This document shows, piece by piece, positions 63,316-64,000 of a stretch of DNA of 64,000 nucleotides. The position numbers were made by a program, and so were the translations under genes. Below the pieces are notes generated by a model. It saw nothing but the letters and a program-made list of their open reading frames with translations, did not search any database and was not told where the DNA came from. Position 1 is the first letter of the stretch. Every line of letters begins with the position of its first letter. The DNA comes from Pseudomaricurvus sp965656525 (lineage in GTDB: Bacteria > Pseudomonadota > Gammaproteobacteria > Pseudomonadales > Cellvibrionaceae): NCBI GenBank assembly GCA_965656525.1, contig CBFHKY010000004.1, positions 1 to 64,000 on the forward strand, read 5' to 3'.

Positions 63316-64000
63316 ATGGCTTCTACAACCCCACTTTCGGCATTAACTGCTGTATCCCCTATCGACGGCCGTTATGGCAGCAAAACTTCGGATTATCGAC
63401 ATATTTTTAGTGAGTATGGCTTAATTCGCAGCCGAGTAGTGGTAGAGATTCGCTGGCTTCAACAGCTGGGCTCGCATCCCGCCATTCCTGAAGTGCCTGC
63501 TTTCAGTGAAACCGCGAACACCGTTCTGAACGCTATTATTACTGACTTTAACGAAGATCACGCACAGCGCATTAAACACATTGAAGCAACCACCAATCAC
63601 GACGTAAAAGCCGTTGAGTATTTCATCAAAGAACAGTTTGCAGGCAATGCTGAGCTAGAAAAAGTGATGGAATTTGTTCACTTCGCCTGTACGTCTGAAG
63701 ACATCAATAATTTGTCTCACGCGCTGATGCTGCGTAGCGGTCGCGACGAGGTGCTTATCCCAATGGCTCAGAAGGTTATTGATGCTATTGCCTCTCTGGC
63801 TGCGGATTACTCTGATGATCCTATGCTCTCTCGCACTCACGGCCAAACAGCCAGCCCCACTACTGTGGGCAAAGAAATGGCAAACGTTGTTGCGCGGCTG
63901 CGCCGTCAACTCGAGCAAATCAAAAGTGTGCCGCTACTGGGCAAAATCAATGGTGCTGTGGGCAACTACAACGCACACCTGTCTGCTTACCCTGATATAG
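63316..64000 (+). CDS. purB: Adenylosuccinate lyase (5' part; continues outside window)
   Basis: The first 228 residues of PurB, which makes AICAR from SAICAR and AMP from adenylosuccinate. Visible: ALTAVSPIDGRYGSKTSDYR, VEIRWLQQLGSHPAIPEVPA, IKHIEATTNHDVKAVEYFIK (catalytic His region), FVHFACTSEDINNLSHALML and LSRTHGQTASPTTVGKEMAN (second His). Matches the E. coli-type lyase. ATG 63316 gives MASTTPLSALTAVSPIDGRY. Confidence 0.97.
   Translation, partial: MASTTPLSALTAVSPIDGRYGSKTSDYRHIFSEYGLIRSRVVVEIRWLQQLGSHPAIPEVPAFSETANTVLNAIITDFNEDHAQRIKHIEATTNHDVKAVEYFIKEQFAGNAELEKVMEFVHFACTSEDINNLSHALMLRSGRDEVLIPMAQKVIDAIASLAADYSDDPMLSRTHGQTASPTTVGKEMANVVARLRRQLEQIKSVPLLGKINGAVGNYNAHLSAYPDI

Overview
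The window is 64 kb of draft scaffold from a gammaproteobacterium. It contains two N runs, at 22991-23090 and 35298-35396. From about 43.3 kb to the end it carries cysG, serS, crcB, rarA, lolA, ftsK, trxB, aat, bpt, infA, clpA, clpS, cspD, a monomeric icd, an rluE-type gene, a NUDIX gene, mnmA, hflD and purB. As far as I recall, this order is close to the one in Pseudomonas and relatives. Other lineage-typical traits are a one-gene sulfite reductase hemoprotein followed by DUF934, B12-dependent MetH, and a FliK-like/FlhB-C-terminal pair beside ccmA. I place it in or near the Pseudomonadales/Oceanospirillales and cannot name a genus. By eye the G+C content is near one half. I see no rRNA, tRNA, CRISPR array, prophage or insertion sequence.

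Region 1 (1-14.5 kb) holds ordinary chromosomal genes: the 5' end of ccmA; an export-apparatus-like pair (FliK-like and FlhB-tail-like); hyi and sseA overlapping; tesB; msrA; a Ppx/GppA phosphatase; a NADAR protein; an HTH regulator; a membrane J-protein; cmoM; a GIY-YIG/DTW pair; and a large M16 peptidase. Region 2 (14.6-29.8 kb) holds a soluble hybrid histidine kinase, a CvfB-like S1 protein, DUF1415, a CBS protein translationally coupled to a lipoprotein, DUF3014, a helical protein with an internal 40-residue repeat, a second-type EF-G broken by an assembly gap, a perfect 26-bp inverted repeat, metH and a MarR regulator.

Region 3 (30-43 kb) is the accessory part. It holds a BdlA-like PAS-PAS chemoreceptor, small membrane proteins including an unlisted 38-aa microprotein with its own terminator, cysI with DUF934, a 21-bp tandem repeat, an antiporter cut by a gap, and a three-gene envelope locus. 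That locus has an ankyrin lipoprotein broken by one in-frame TGA, a lipoprotein sharing its C-terminal module, and a large Cys-rich secreted protein with three short repeated motifs. It is followed by gor and a transmembrane chemoreceptor.

Region 4 (43-64 kb) is housekeeping. It groups the N-degron pathway (aat, bpt, clpS, clpA) with infA, trxB, ftsK, lolA and rarA, and ends with tRNA thiolation (mnmA), hflD and the start of purB.

I found no clear new defence or mobile system. The best candidates for undescribed biology are the envelope locus at 35.9-39.7 kb, the 38-aa microprotein upstream of cysI, and the perfect foldback between fusA and metH.
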